A stretch of 40,389 nt of DNA from Rufibacter ruber (lineage in GTDB: Bacteria; Bacteroidota; Bacteroidia; Cytophagales; Hymenobacteraceae). Below are positions 16,858-23,965 of this stretch, in pieces. The notes under the pieces were generated by a model. That model ran no database searches. It saw only the letters and a list, made by a program, of their open reading frames with translations, and was not told the origin of the DNA. The DNA is taken from assembly GCF_001647275.1 (NCBI RefSeq), contig NZ_LRMM01000047.1:1-40389 (forward strand), given 5' to 3'. Each line of letters opens with the position of its first letter. The stretch's first letter is position 1. The position numbers and the translations under genes are program-made.

Positions 16858-18408
16858 ATGATTAAAAAGTTATTGGCGGTTTCTGGCCTCTGCCTCACTG
16901 TTCTCTTAAATTCCTGCACTACCTCAAAGCCGGTGGCGAAAGAGGAGCCGGTGCGGCAGCCTGGCCCCGCGGTGGTGGGGCCAAAGGCAGACAATGAGTT
17001 CAGGGCGGCCTGGGTAGCCACCGTGGCCAACATCAACTGGCCCAGTAAACCAGGTCTAACCACTGAGGAGCAGCAAAAGGAAGCCATTGCCCTGCTTGAT
17101 TTCCTGAAGAATCATCACTACAATGCCGTGGTGTTCCAGGTTCGGCCGCAGGCCGATGCCCTGTATAAGAGTGATCTGGAACCGTGGTCTTACTACCTCA
17201 CCGGGGTGCAGGGTAAAGCCCCGGAGCCGTATTATGACCCGCTGGAATTCTGGACCGAGGCCGCCCATGACCGTGGTTTGGAGCTGCATGTCTGGCTTAA
17301 CCCGTACCGGGCGCACCACACCGCCGGCGGCCCGGTGAGTGAGCAGTCAATAGTGAAGAAGCGCCCGGAGCTGGTGGTAAAACTGAAGGAAGGCTACCAC
17401 TGGATGGACCCGGCCCACCAGGGCACCCAAGACCATTCTTACGCCGTGGTCATGGACCTGGTGAAGCGCTATGACATTGACGGCGTGCATTTTGATGACT
17501 ATTTCTACCCGTACCCGTCTTACAACGGCGACCAGGATTTTCCTGATGAAGTCACCTGGGCGGCCTACCAGAAGTCGGGCGGAACGCTCTCCCGGGGAGA
17601 CTGGCGGCGGCAGGCGGTGAACCAGTTCATTGAGCGGCTCTACCGGGGGATCAAAGCAGAGAAGCCGTATGTGAAGTTCGGGCTGAGCCCGTTTGGGATC
17701 TGGCGGCCCGGCTACCCCGCCTCTGTGCAAGGGTTTGACCAGTATGAGCAACTGTACGCAGACGCCAAGCTGTGGCTCAACAAAGGCTGGGTAGATTATT
17801 TCACCCCGCAGCTGTATTGGAAAATTAACCAGATCAACCAAAGCTACCCGGTGCTGCTGGGGTGGTGGGAGCAGGAGAACACCATGCGCCGCCACCTGTG
17901 GCCGGGCATAAGCGTGGGCAATGACAGCAGTGAGGTCAACGTGCGCGAAATTCTGAGCCAGATCATGATTTCCAGGGGCATGCTGCCTAACAGCAAAGGC
18001 GTGGTACACTGGAGCATTTCGCAGGTGACTAAGAATCCGCCCATGGCGAAGGCCCTTCTGAACGGCCCTTACAGAAATGACGCGCTGGTGCCGGCCAGTC
18101 CCTGGTTAGACAACAAGGCCCCCGAGGCCCCGGCGGTAAGCACTGAACTGGAAGGTGACTCTGTGCGCGTGGTCTGGATCCCGAAGAACGAAAAAGACGC
18201 TTTCAGATCTGTGGTCTACTACCAGTACGGCAACAACTGGAGCTACAAAATCCTGAACCGCCATGACCGCTCTTTCACGTTGAAAAAGACGGTGGCCGCC
18301 AACCCCGCTACCCTCCTGCCGCTCAACAAGGTAGCAGTGGCCACCGTGGACCGGGTGGGGAACGAAGGCGCACGCAAAGAGATAGAAGTGCCCAAAGAAG
18401 GTTTGTAA
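16858..18408 (+). CDS. GH10-like (DUF187 family) glycosyl hydrolase lipoprotein
   Basis: A 516-residue envelope lipoprotein (lipobox LLNSC, Cys at residue 20) of the YngK/DUF187 'family 10-like glycosylhydrolase' group. Signature segments: FRAAWVATVANINWPSKPGL near residue 50, NAVVFQVRPQADALYKS, LHVWLNPYRAHH, IDGVHFDDYFYPYP, GLSPFGIWRPGYP and DYFTPQLYWKIN. Together these form a TIM barrel with conserved acidic residues (for example D-D in HFDDYF). A fibronectin-like C-terminal domain appears from about residue 420 (APEAPAVSTELEGDSVRVVW). Family members probably act on bacterial cell wall or exopolysaccharide, and the substrate is not established. Transcription ends at the 19-bp hairpin at 18424. 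Confidence 0.92.
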   Translation: MIKKLLAVSGLCLTVLLNSCTTSKPVAKEEPVRQPGPAVVGPKADNEFRAAWVATVANINWPSKPGLTTEEQQKEAIALLDFLKNHHYNAVVFQVRPQADALYKSDLEPWSYYLTGVQGKAPEPYYDPLEFWTEAAHDRGLELHVWLNPYRAHHTAGGPVSEQSIVKKRPELVVKLKEGYHWMDPAHQGTQDHSYAVVMDLVKRYDIDGVHFDDYFYPYPSYNGDQDFPDEVTWAAYQKSGGTLSRGDWRRQAVNQFIERLYRGIKAEKPYVKFGLSPFGIWRPGYPASVQGFDQYEQLYADAKLWLNKGWVDYFTPQLYWKINQINQSYPVLLGWWEQENTMRRHLWPGISVGNDSSEVNVREILSQIMISRGMLPNSKGVVHWSISQVTKNPPMAKALLNGPYRNDALVPASPWLDNKAPEAPAVSTELEGDSVRVVWIPKNEKDAFRSVVYYQYGNNWSYKILNRHDRSFTLKKTVAANPATLLPLNKVAVATVDRVGNEGARKEIEVPKEGL

Positions 18409-18423
18409 ACTGCCCTGATTTAC

Positions 18424-18470
18424 CAGCAAGGCCTGACGTATTTTTAGAATACGTCAGGCCTTGCTGTTTC
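18424..18470. terminator. Bidirectional hairpin terminator
   Basis: A perfect 19-bp stem, 18424-18442 with 18448-18466, loop TTTAG, then TTTC. It begins 16 bp past the GH10-like stop and could also serve the converging HD gene. Confidence 0.75.
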
Positions 18471-18506
18471 AGAAGCTGGGCCGGCGGTTGTGTCTAACGC
18501 AGGGCA

Positions 18507-18554
18507 GGTTCTGTTTTTGGGCTGTTTTTCAGAAATCAGCCCAAAAACAGAACC
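18507..18554. repeat. Intergenic palindrome copy 13
   Basis: GGTTCTGTTTTTGGGCTG against CAGCCCAAAAACAGAACC, nearly perfect, loop region TTTTTCAGAAAT. It lies 45 bp past the end of the frameshifted HD reading frame. Confidence 0.92.
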
Positions 18555-18598
18555 TGTTTTTCCTGATCATGCAAGCTTCTCTTGTTGAGTCAGGGGTT

Positions 18599-19148
18599 TC
18601 AGGAAACGGGTTGTAACTGCAGCTCCTCAGCATGCGGCTGAAGCGTTTGAATGATGAATTCAATGTGTTCGGGCAGGTCAATGCCCAGGAGCTCGGCCCC
18701 TAGCCTCACTTCAGAGCGGTCAACTGAGGCGGCAAAACTGGCTTGTTTCAGCTTCTTCAGGACAGACTTTGCCCAGGCCTTGCAGCCGCTGCGGCCTTAC
18801 CTGGGCACAGGCTACTACAAACCCCGTGATTTCATCACAGCCCAGAAGAGCTTTGTCTAGCAGCGTGTCATGGGAAACACCCCAGTGGCTGTAATGGGCA
18901 GCGATGGCGTGCGCCATGGCGTCTTCGCCGCACTCCTGCAAAATGCCCACCACTACCTGCGGGTGGCGGTCTTGGAATGCTTCATAGTCGGCGTCATGCA
19001 GGAGGCCGGTGTTGCCCCAGAGTTCCTGGTCCTGGGCTAGCTTTTGGGCATACCCGCGCATGACCAGTTCAACTGTGCGGGCATGGCGGAGCAGGCTTTC
19101 GCCTTTGGTGTACTGGTGCAGTATCTGGACGGCTTCTTCTCTGGTCAT
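18599..19148 (-). pseudogene. HD-domain phosphohydrolase-like gene with a frameshift near its 3' end
   Basis: An HD/HDIG-type hydrolase homologue. The first 120 or so residues are intact: H22 (LLRHARTVE), H51-D52 (GLLHDADYEAF), H85 (AHYSH) and D105 (LLGCDEITGF). The frame then leaves the family sequence and stops at 18720. In the neighbouring frame the expected tail continues to a TGA at 18599-18601: AKSVLKKLKQASFAASVDRS, then GAELLGIDLPEHIEFI. One extra base explains it, most simply a GGG that should be GG (CCC on the plus strand at 18772-18774), giving a normal protein of about 182 residues. It could be a true mutation or a sequencing error. The metal-binding core would survive either way. 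A good promoter lies 15-50 bp upstream. Confidence 0.85.
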
Positions 19149-19169
19149 GGCTATGGCAGGTTTAAGGCA

Positions 19170-19201
19170 GAAAGATAATTTCTGCTTTGGCAGAATGCAA
19201 A
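19170..19201 (-). promoter_or_regulatory. Promoter of the HD-domain gene
   Basis: On the minus strand, TTTG (19201-19198), 20 nt, then TATCTTTC (19177-19170). This differs from the Bacteroidota TTTG-N19-21-TAnnTTTG pattern only in the last base. The predicted transcript would start about 15 nt before the ATG. Confidence 0.55.
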
Positions 19202-19210
19202 GGAGAGAAA

Positions 19211-19268
19211 CCGCCCCTTCTGTTTAGGGCCTGTTTTCTGAAAAACAGGCCCAAAACAGAAGGGGCGG
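19211..19268. repeat. Intergenic palindrome copy 14 (long GC outer stem)
   Basis: Outer stem CCGCCCCTT/AAGGGGCGG extends the core, 58 bp in all. It lies just upstream of the HD gene promoter and 239 bp from the stop of the next gene. Confidence 0.92.
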
Positions 19269-19506
19269 TGAAATGCCTGCTTTAAGTATTGGCATTTTGT
19301 TTCATAAGCCAAAACACCAAGTTTGAGGTTCTGCCTGGGCGGTTTTGGAGCCCTAGAGGGCAGTTGCGAAGAAGATAAAAATTCTTGCCAAGGCCAAGGC
19401 TGTGTGCAGCCCCAAAGGTTCAATTAATAATGTGCCCTACAGAGCGTTGAACTTGAACGCTGCCAACAGATTTATTTTGCAGGGGAATGCCTTCGGCGGT
19501 GCCGTC

Positions 19507-19737
19507 TTAGTGGTGGTGATGGTGGTGGTGATCATCTTCTGGGTTGTGTCTCAGGTTCTGGATGGTGCCAAACAGAAACAGGGTGCCCCAGCAGAGGTAG
19601 AGGTAATGAAAGGATTCTACCTCTTTGCCCCAGAGATGCAGAAAGAGCTGCGCCAAAGCAGACATGATTACGCCGGTGAGGGCAATGAACTGGAACGAGT
19701 TCATCTCTTTGGGGTTGAAAATTTTAGACCATTCCAT
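19507..19737 (-). CDS. Small two-helix membrane protein ending in seven histidines
   Basis: A 76-residue protein of unknown family. Residues about 14-35 (FQFIALTGVIMSALAQLFLHLW) and about 43-62 (FHYLYLCWGTLFLFGTIQNL) form two hydrophobic helices. The C-terminus is RHNPEDD followed directly by H7 and the stop. The histidine codons are mixed CAC and CAT. Both termini probably face the cytoplasm. The terminal histidines suggest metal binding (for example zinc or nickel), but nothing else nearby points to metal handling. It could be a subunit-like partner of a larger membrane protein. The ATG at 19737 is clear and follows no Shine-Dalgarno. Confidence 0.72.
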   Translation of the reverse strand: MEWSKIFNPKEMNSFQFIALTGVIMSALAQLFLHLWGKEVESFHYLYLCWGTLFLFGTIQNLRHNPEDDHHHHHHH

Positions 19738-20281
19738 AAGGTGCCAAATTAAACTGTCTGCCTCACAGCAAACGTGCTACATCTTTTGGTATACGTTGAA
19801 AGGGAAGCCAGGGGCAAAGGTTTCAACCAGGGGGTGGTGGGGCGCCAATACCAATTCAACTGCTAAGGTAGCTGTTTCTGTGAAACCTAAGGCGGCAGCC
19901 GGAGATTACCCGGAAGAATTATTGCCTGAGGTAAAGCATAAAAGGGTAGGGTTTTGTTCAGCCTGGAGACTCAAATCAACACCAGGTCAAGCGCTTGACT
20001 ACTTGTGCCCGCCATTTTGTGATTGACTCCCTTTGCTGCCTGCCTGCCTGGCTGCGGCCATTCCCAGGTTCACGCGGTCTAACGGAAATCAGGTGTAGGC
20101 AGTAACCCTGGCGCGAGACTGACATCGCTTAACGTAAGATGCGGCGAGTCGCCAGATTAGCGGGGCCGTTAGGTTGACCCCCAACCGTACCTTAGAAGGG
20201 GTAGGCGTAACCTCTGCTACCACCTGTAGAACCAAAAAAGCTAAGCCCCGTGGCCGGCAGTAAACCAGGCGCGGGGCAAAA
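19738..20281. other. 544-bp stretch without a supported gene
   Basis: Open frames exist here but none has a convincing start, signal or composition. The only structure seen is a weak imperfect inverted repeat: CTAACGG at 20079-20085 with CCGTTAG at 20166-20172, and AATCAGG/CCAGATT further in. It does not meet the criteria for an integron attC site. Confidence 0.5.
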
Positions 20282-20322
20282 GCTGTTTTGGGGCTGTTTT
20301 TGAGAAAACAGCACCAAAACGC
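20282..20322. repeat. Intergenic palindrome copy 15
   Basis: TGTTTTGGGGCTGTTTT against AAAACAGCACCAAAACG with one internal mismatch. It lies 13 bp past the stop of the 132-residue secreted protein gene. Confidence 0.88.
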
Positions 20323-20335
20323 AAAGAAAACGCGG

Positions 20336-20731
20336 TCAGTTCAACCTGCCCATGGCAGACGCTAACGCCTGGCTGGGGCGGGTGAATTCTACGCGGTTCT
20401 CCCGGAAACGCTTGTACTGGATGTACTGCTGTGCGTTGAGCAGGCTGAACATGCGCTGGTTGTAGTGCTGCTCCACCTCGTCTACCCTGAGCTCCAGGTC
20501 CCGGGGGCGCAACTGGTGAGCCTGGGTAGACAGCGCCATCAGTTTAGTGAGGCGTTCTCGGTTGTATTTTTTTACCTGAATAAGGGTGCCCTCGGGTAAG
20601 TTCAAGGCAGCTCCCATCTCCAGGGTAAGCCGGTCTGCCATACGCTCTGAGGGAGTGGCTTTCTGCGCAAAGCCGGTAGAGCACCAAAGGGAGAAAATAA
20701 GAAAGAAAGCGATGAAAGTAGATTTGCCCAT
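20336..20731 (-). CDS. Small secreted helical protein (paralogue 1 of a tandem pair)
   Basis: About 131 residues from the ATG at 20731 (MGKSTFIAFFLIFSLWCSTGFAQ, a good signal peptide). The longer frame opens with GTG and only adds residues before the signal. The mature part is charged and helical. It lines up with the neighbouring 130-residue protein over most of its length: a short region before the first helix, then RERLTKLMAL, LELRVDEVEQHYNQRMFSLL and NAQQYIQYKRF. The pattern of a conserved 'E..(F/Y)...(M/L)(F/L)..LN..Q...Y..F' resembles small periplasmic Spy/CpxP-like helical proteins, but that is only a loose analogy. The function is unknown. Confidence 0.78.
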   Translation of the reverse strand: MGKSTFIAFFLIFSLWCSTGFAQKATPSERMADRLTLEMGAALNLPEGTLIQVKKYNRERLTKLMALSTQAHQLRPRDLELRVDEVEQHYNQRMFSLLNAQQYIQYKRFRENRVEFTRPSQALASAMGRLN

Positions 20732-20910
20732 GTTCTTCAAAGAAATAATCATCTGCACGTTTGAACAGTGTTTTCACCCATTTGAGAGTGGTCACAGCGG
20801 CATGTACGGCAAGGAAAGGGTTGGTGTTTTGGCTATTACACAAAATGGGAAAGAGAAAAACAGCCGTCCGGAGCAAGGGCCTGGGCGGCATTGCTCAGAA
20901 ACTACTGAGA

Positions 20911-20949
20911 ACAGCAAAGCCCAGTTCTCTGAGAGCTGGGCTTTGCTGT
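20911..20949 (-). terminator. Hairpin between the two paralogous genes
   Basis: A perfect 14-bp stem, 20911-20924 with 20936-20949, and an 11-nt loop. It lies 20 bp past the stop of the upstream paralogue. No clear T-run follows, so it may be a weak terminator or an RNA 3' end stabiliser. Confidence 0.55.
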
Positions 20950-20969
20950 GGAAATATTTCTGGTTAACG

Positions 20970-21362
20970 TTATTTCTTGGGAGCGGCAGATGCTGACTGT
21001 ACCAGGGAAAGGAAGTTGGCTTCTGGCTTGGTTTTGAACTCTGCGTAGGCGGTCACCTGGCGGGAATTCAACATTTTGAAAAGCTTCTCTTCAAAATCAT
21101 CTTCAATTTCACGTAACCGCACCTCGCGCATCTCAGCATCATCTGAGTACATCTTTTCCGCCTCGGCGGCTTTCACCAGGCGCTCTGAGTTCAGGTTCTT
21201 TAATTTGATGTATTCATTCTCGTTCAGTGACATAGACTCCACCATCAGGCGGGTAATATCACTGGAGGCTTTCTCTAGCGCTGGGTTAGAAGGGGTGTTT
21301 TGCGCAACGGCGCTTACAACCAGGGCAAACAGGAAATACAAAGTGAGAGTAAAGTTTTTCAT
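20970..21362 (-). CDS. Small secreted helical protein (paralogue 2 of a tandem pair)
   Basis: A 130-residue exported protein with signal peptide MKNFTLTLYFLFALVVSAVA. The mature region is highly charged and helical: SLNENEYIKLKNLNSERLVK, MREVRLREIEDDFEEKLFKM and LNSRQVTAYAEFKTK. It shares the order and spacing of these blocks with its downstream neighbour, so the pair looks like an old tandem duplication. Identity is low. The 5' region (21363-21633) is much more AT-rich than the coding DNA and probably holds the promoter, though no perfect box is visible. The function is not known. A single-stranded leader or chaperone-like role is possible but unsupported. Confidence 0.8.
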   Translation of the reverse strand: MKNFTLTLYFLFALVVSAVAQNTPSNPALEKASSDITRLMVESMSLNENEYIKLKNLNSERLVKAAEAEKMYSDDAEMREVRLREIEDDFEEKLFKMLNSRQVTAYAEFKTKPEANFLSLVQSASAAPKK

Positions 21363-21633
21363 AGTGGTAATGGTAGGGGTTGAATAATTTGGATGCTGTG
21401 TTTTTAGTGTGAAAGTGTGTTAGTCTTGGTAATGTTAAATTTTGTGATATGAGTGTTTTTACGGAGATTGCTATTGGGTGTTTTGAAGAAAGGCGCTAAT
21501 TGGCCTATTTGTGAGAAAGTTATAATCAACTTGTTTTTAAAGTGCAATTTTAGCAGGTGAAAGAGTGTTGGAATTATGTAATATTGATGATGTTGAATAT
21601 TTAGTTTTATGTATAAAGGAATAGAAATAAAAA
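21363..21633. other. AT-rich leader region
   Basis: Non-coding, with clearly lower GC than the genes on either side. No named site is recognisable. It separates the tandem paralogues from the terminator of the acyltransferase gene. Confidence 0.5.
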
Positions 21634-21654
21634 AGGCTGCCCAGGGGGCAGCCT
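21628..21654 (-). terminator. Intrinsic terminator, minus strand
   Basis: Stem AGGCTGCCC/GGGCAGCCT (21634-21642 with 21646-21654) is followed on the minus strand by TTTTTTATTT. It lies about 187 bp past the acyltransferase stop, leaving a long 3' UTR or room for a short 3'-derived RNA. Confidence 0.75.
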
Positions 21655-21840
21655 CGCAGGCAGGCAGAGCCTGCTTGAAATGAGTCTTTCAGGCTTTAAA
21701 GGGGGGCAGAACCCTGCCTTCGTATTTTGTTGCCTTTATGGCGTTGCTGAGAAGATTAAAAACCGCAATGGAAGAACCTCTCGCGGCCCCTAGCCGCTTG
21801 CAAGGCCAAAAGCTAAACCTGCTGTTGAATTGAATGTGCC

Positions 21841-23568
21841 TTAACTGACTATGCGGTGGAAGAGCCGTTCTGTCTCTGAGGGCAGGTCTTCAACATTCAT
21901 GACCATGAACCCGTCCAGGCTGTTAGAGAAGGCGGGGTCAATGTTAAACCCTATGATTCTGGCGTTCTGGAGTAAGTACCGCTTCAGTAAGACTGGCAGC
22001 CCCTGCCGCCTGGGCTCTATCTCTTTGATCAGGTTGTCCAGATCAGAAAGGCCAGACAGGCGCTGCTGCAGAACCTGCTGGTGGGTGGCCTGTTTAACAT
22101 TGGCTCTGAACGCCTTTCTGGGTTTCACATACTTGGCCAGCTCAGGGTCATAAAAGTGGTTTTTGATAAACTGCACCATGAGTGACTGCGAGAGCTGGCT
22201 AAAGCAGCTGCTGATACTCACCGGCCCAATCAAGTACTTGTAGTTGGGCTTCTCCTTTAAAAACAGGCTCAACCCTTTCCAGAGCAGGAGCAGCGGAAGG
22301 GCTTTGCGCTGGTATTCAGGCCTGATAAAGGACCTGCCCAGCTCCAGCGAATGCTTGAGCAACGGGACCAGCTCCTTTTTGATTTTGAAGAGGGAGTTCA
22401 GGTAAAAACCGATTTTGCCGTGCCGCTTCCAGATTTCCTTTCCTTTGCCTACGCGGTAGGCACCCACCAGCTGGCGGGCGTGGCGGTCATACACAAACAG
22501 ATGGTGGTAGTGGTGGTCATACTGATCCAGGTCAATGGCTAGCCGGGTGCCTTCACCCACCTGCCGGAAGGTGATTTCCCGCAACCTGCCAATTTCCCGC
22601 AGCGTGTGGGGGATCTGCCCGGCTCTTGCCAGGTAGACATCAAAGTGCAGGTGCGAATATAGCTTTTTGGACGGAGGCAGGTTGGCCAGCTCCTCCTCCA
22701 GCAGCGCAGGGGCCGTCTCCGGGACAACGGGTGCCGCCTTGGTGCCTTTTTGCGCCAGGGTTTGCGACGGCAGGGTAAGGGCGTAGGTTTTCGCCCTGAT
22801 GAAAGAGAGAAGCTCTGTTTTCTGGTATTGTTGCCAGTCACCTGCGGGTATAGGTTTCCCAATGCGCACCTGTACCTGGTGCCCTTGCTTGTTCAGTAAC
22901 TCGGCTGGCAGCCGGGCGGTCTGTAACAGCGGGTGTACCATGCCCATGAGCAGAAAGGTGAGGCTGTTGTGGCCGCTAAAATGAACCGGCAGCACAGGTA
23001 CGTCTGCTTTCCTGATCAGTTTTGCAACAGACGCCTGCCACGGCTTGTCTACCACCTGCTGGGTGCTCATCTGCCAGTTTGAAACTTCGCCCGCCGGAAA
23101 GACCCCCAGCGGGTGGCCCTCCTGGAGGTGAAGCAGTGCCTGCCGCATGCCGGAGATGTTTTTCCGGGCTTTGCCGTCAAAGGGATTGACCGGCAGAATC
23201 AGGGAAGAAAGGTTGGGGATGGAGGCGAGCACCTCGTTAGCCAAAACTTTGGTGTCTTGTCTTCTCTGGGAAAGCAGCTCTAGCAGCAAGAGGCCGTCCA
23301 GGGCCCCGTACGGGTGGTTGGCTACGGCAATGAATCCGCCGGTGGCGGGAATATTCCTGAGTTCCTCTGCCTCAAAGGTGTAGGTGATAGACAGCTGCTG
23401 CAGCAGGTTGCTGATAAACTCATTGCCCTCCAGGGTGGCGTTGCGGGAGTACAGTTGATTGATCTGGGTCAGTTTGAGAAGGCGCATCAACAGGCGGCCC
23501 CACTTGTGCTGCTGCAGCTGCTGTAACGGCTGAAGGGGGAGGAAGGCGGGTTGAGATAAGCTTTGCAT
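21841..23568 (-). CDS. Bifunctional PlsC-type/GNAT acyltransferase (OlsF-like aminolipid synthase)
   Basis: A 575-residue fusion. The N-terminal half (about 40-270) is a PlsC-type O-acyltransferase with the catalytic HX4D in VANHPYGALDG, then FPAGEVSNW and VPVLPVHFSGHNS. The C-terminal half (about 300-560) matches OlsB-like N-acyltransferases: LREITFRQVGEGTRLAIDLD, QLVGAYRVGKG, RSFIRPEYQRKALPLLLLWK and YLIGPVSIS. The OlsF enzymes of Serratia and Flavobacterium have such a fusion and make ornithine lipid from ornithine in two acylations, while glycine-lipid enzymes of Bacteroides use separate proteins. Which amino acid is used here is inference. The enzyme acts at the inner membrane. A promoter box lies about 47 bp upstream. 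Confidence 0.88.
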   Translation of the reverse strand: MQSLSQPAFLPLQPLQQLQQHKWGRLLMRLLKLTQINQLYSRNATLEGNEFISNLLQQLSITYTFEAEELRNIPATGGFIAVANHPYGALDGLLLLELLSQRRQDTKVLANEVLASIPNLSSLILPVNPFDGKARKNISGMRQALLHLQEGHPLGVFPAGEVSNWQMSTQQVVDKPWQASVAKLIRKADVPVLPVHFSGHNSLTFLLMGMVHPLLQTARLPAELLNKQGHQVQVRIGKPIPAGDWQQYQKTELLSFIRAKTYALTLPSQTLAQKGTKAAPVVPETAPALLEEELANLPPSKKLYSHLHFDVYLARAGQIPHTLREIGRLREITFRQVGEGTRLAIDLDQYDHHYHHLFVYDRHARQLVGAYRVGKGKEIWKRHGKIGFYLNSLFKIKKELVPLLKHSLELGRSFIRPEYQRKALPLLLLWKGLSLFLKEKPNYKYLIGPVSISSCFSQLSQSLMVQFIKNHFYDPELAKYVKPRKAFRANVKQATHQQVLQQRLSGLSDLDNLIKEIEPRRQGLPVLLKRYLLQNARIIGFNIDPAFSNSLDGFMVMNVEDLPSETERLFHRIVS

Positions 23569-23614
23569 GGTGCGGCTCCTGGTTTGCTGCAGTTGACGTA
23601 TGGTTTCTCCAATG

Positions 23615-23622
23615 CAAAACTA
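23615..23622 (-). promoter_or_regulatory. -7 box of the acyltransferase promoter
   Basis: TAGTTTTG on the minus strand matches TAnnTTTG exactly. The predicted start is about 40 nt before the ATG. No good -33 element is seen at the usual spacing. Confidence 0.45.
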
Positions 23623-23745
23623 CCTGTGCCAGATTACCTTACCGTTAATTCAACTTTATCTGTTTATCAACTCTTTACGCCTTGTGGTCACGGGTGTTAA
23701 GGGTTGCCGTGGAAGGTGGAATGGCTGGCAGAGGAGTGTAGTTTT

Positions 23746-23785
23746 CTGTTTATGGCCTGTTTTCCTGAAAACAAGCCAAAAACAG
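23746..23785. repeat. Intergenic palindrome copy 16
   Basis: CTGTTTATGGCCTGTTTT against AAAACAAGCCAAAAACAG, loop CCTG. It is one of two copies in the 398-bp gap between the acyltransferase start and the PorP/SprF stop. Confidence 0.88.
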
Positions 23786-23891
23786 CAGGGGGTGCCAGCC
23801 CTGCCTCACCAGCAGTTGCGTGCGACAAGCAGGCGGGGAATAGGGAATGGCTGTTTTCTCTAAGAATTAACGCTAGGCGTTAGGGGGAAAA

Positions 23892-23946
23892 GCAAACTCC
23901 TGTTTTCGGCCTCTTTTTAGAAAAGTAGGCGAAAACAGGAGTTTGC
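23892..23946. repeat. Intergenic palindrome copy 17 (extended outer stem)
   Basis: An outer extension GCAAACTC/GAGTTTGC adds 8 perfect pairs to CTGTTTTCGGCCT / AGGCGAAAACAG. It lies 19 bp past the PorP/SprF stop. Confidence 0.9.
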
Positions 23947-23965
23947 ATCTGAAAAGGTGAGGAAA

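Noticed and set aside
20077-20174. Integron attC site
   Set aside because: Only loose box matches, unequal spacers, a single occurrence and no cassette or integrase nearby; kept only as a low-interest note.
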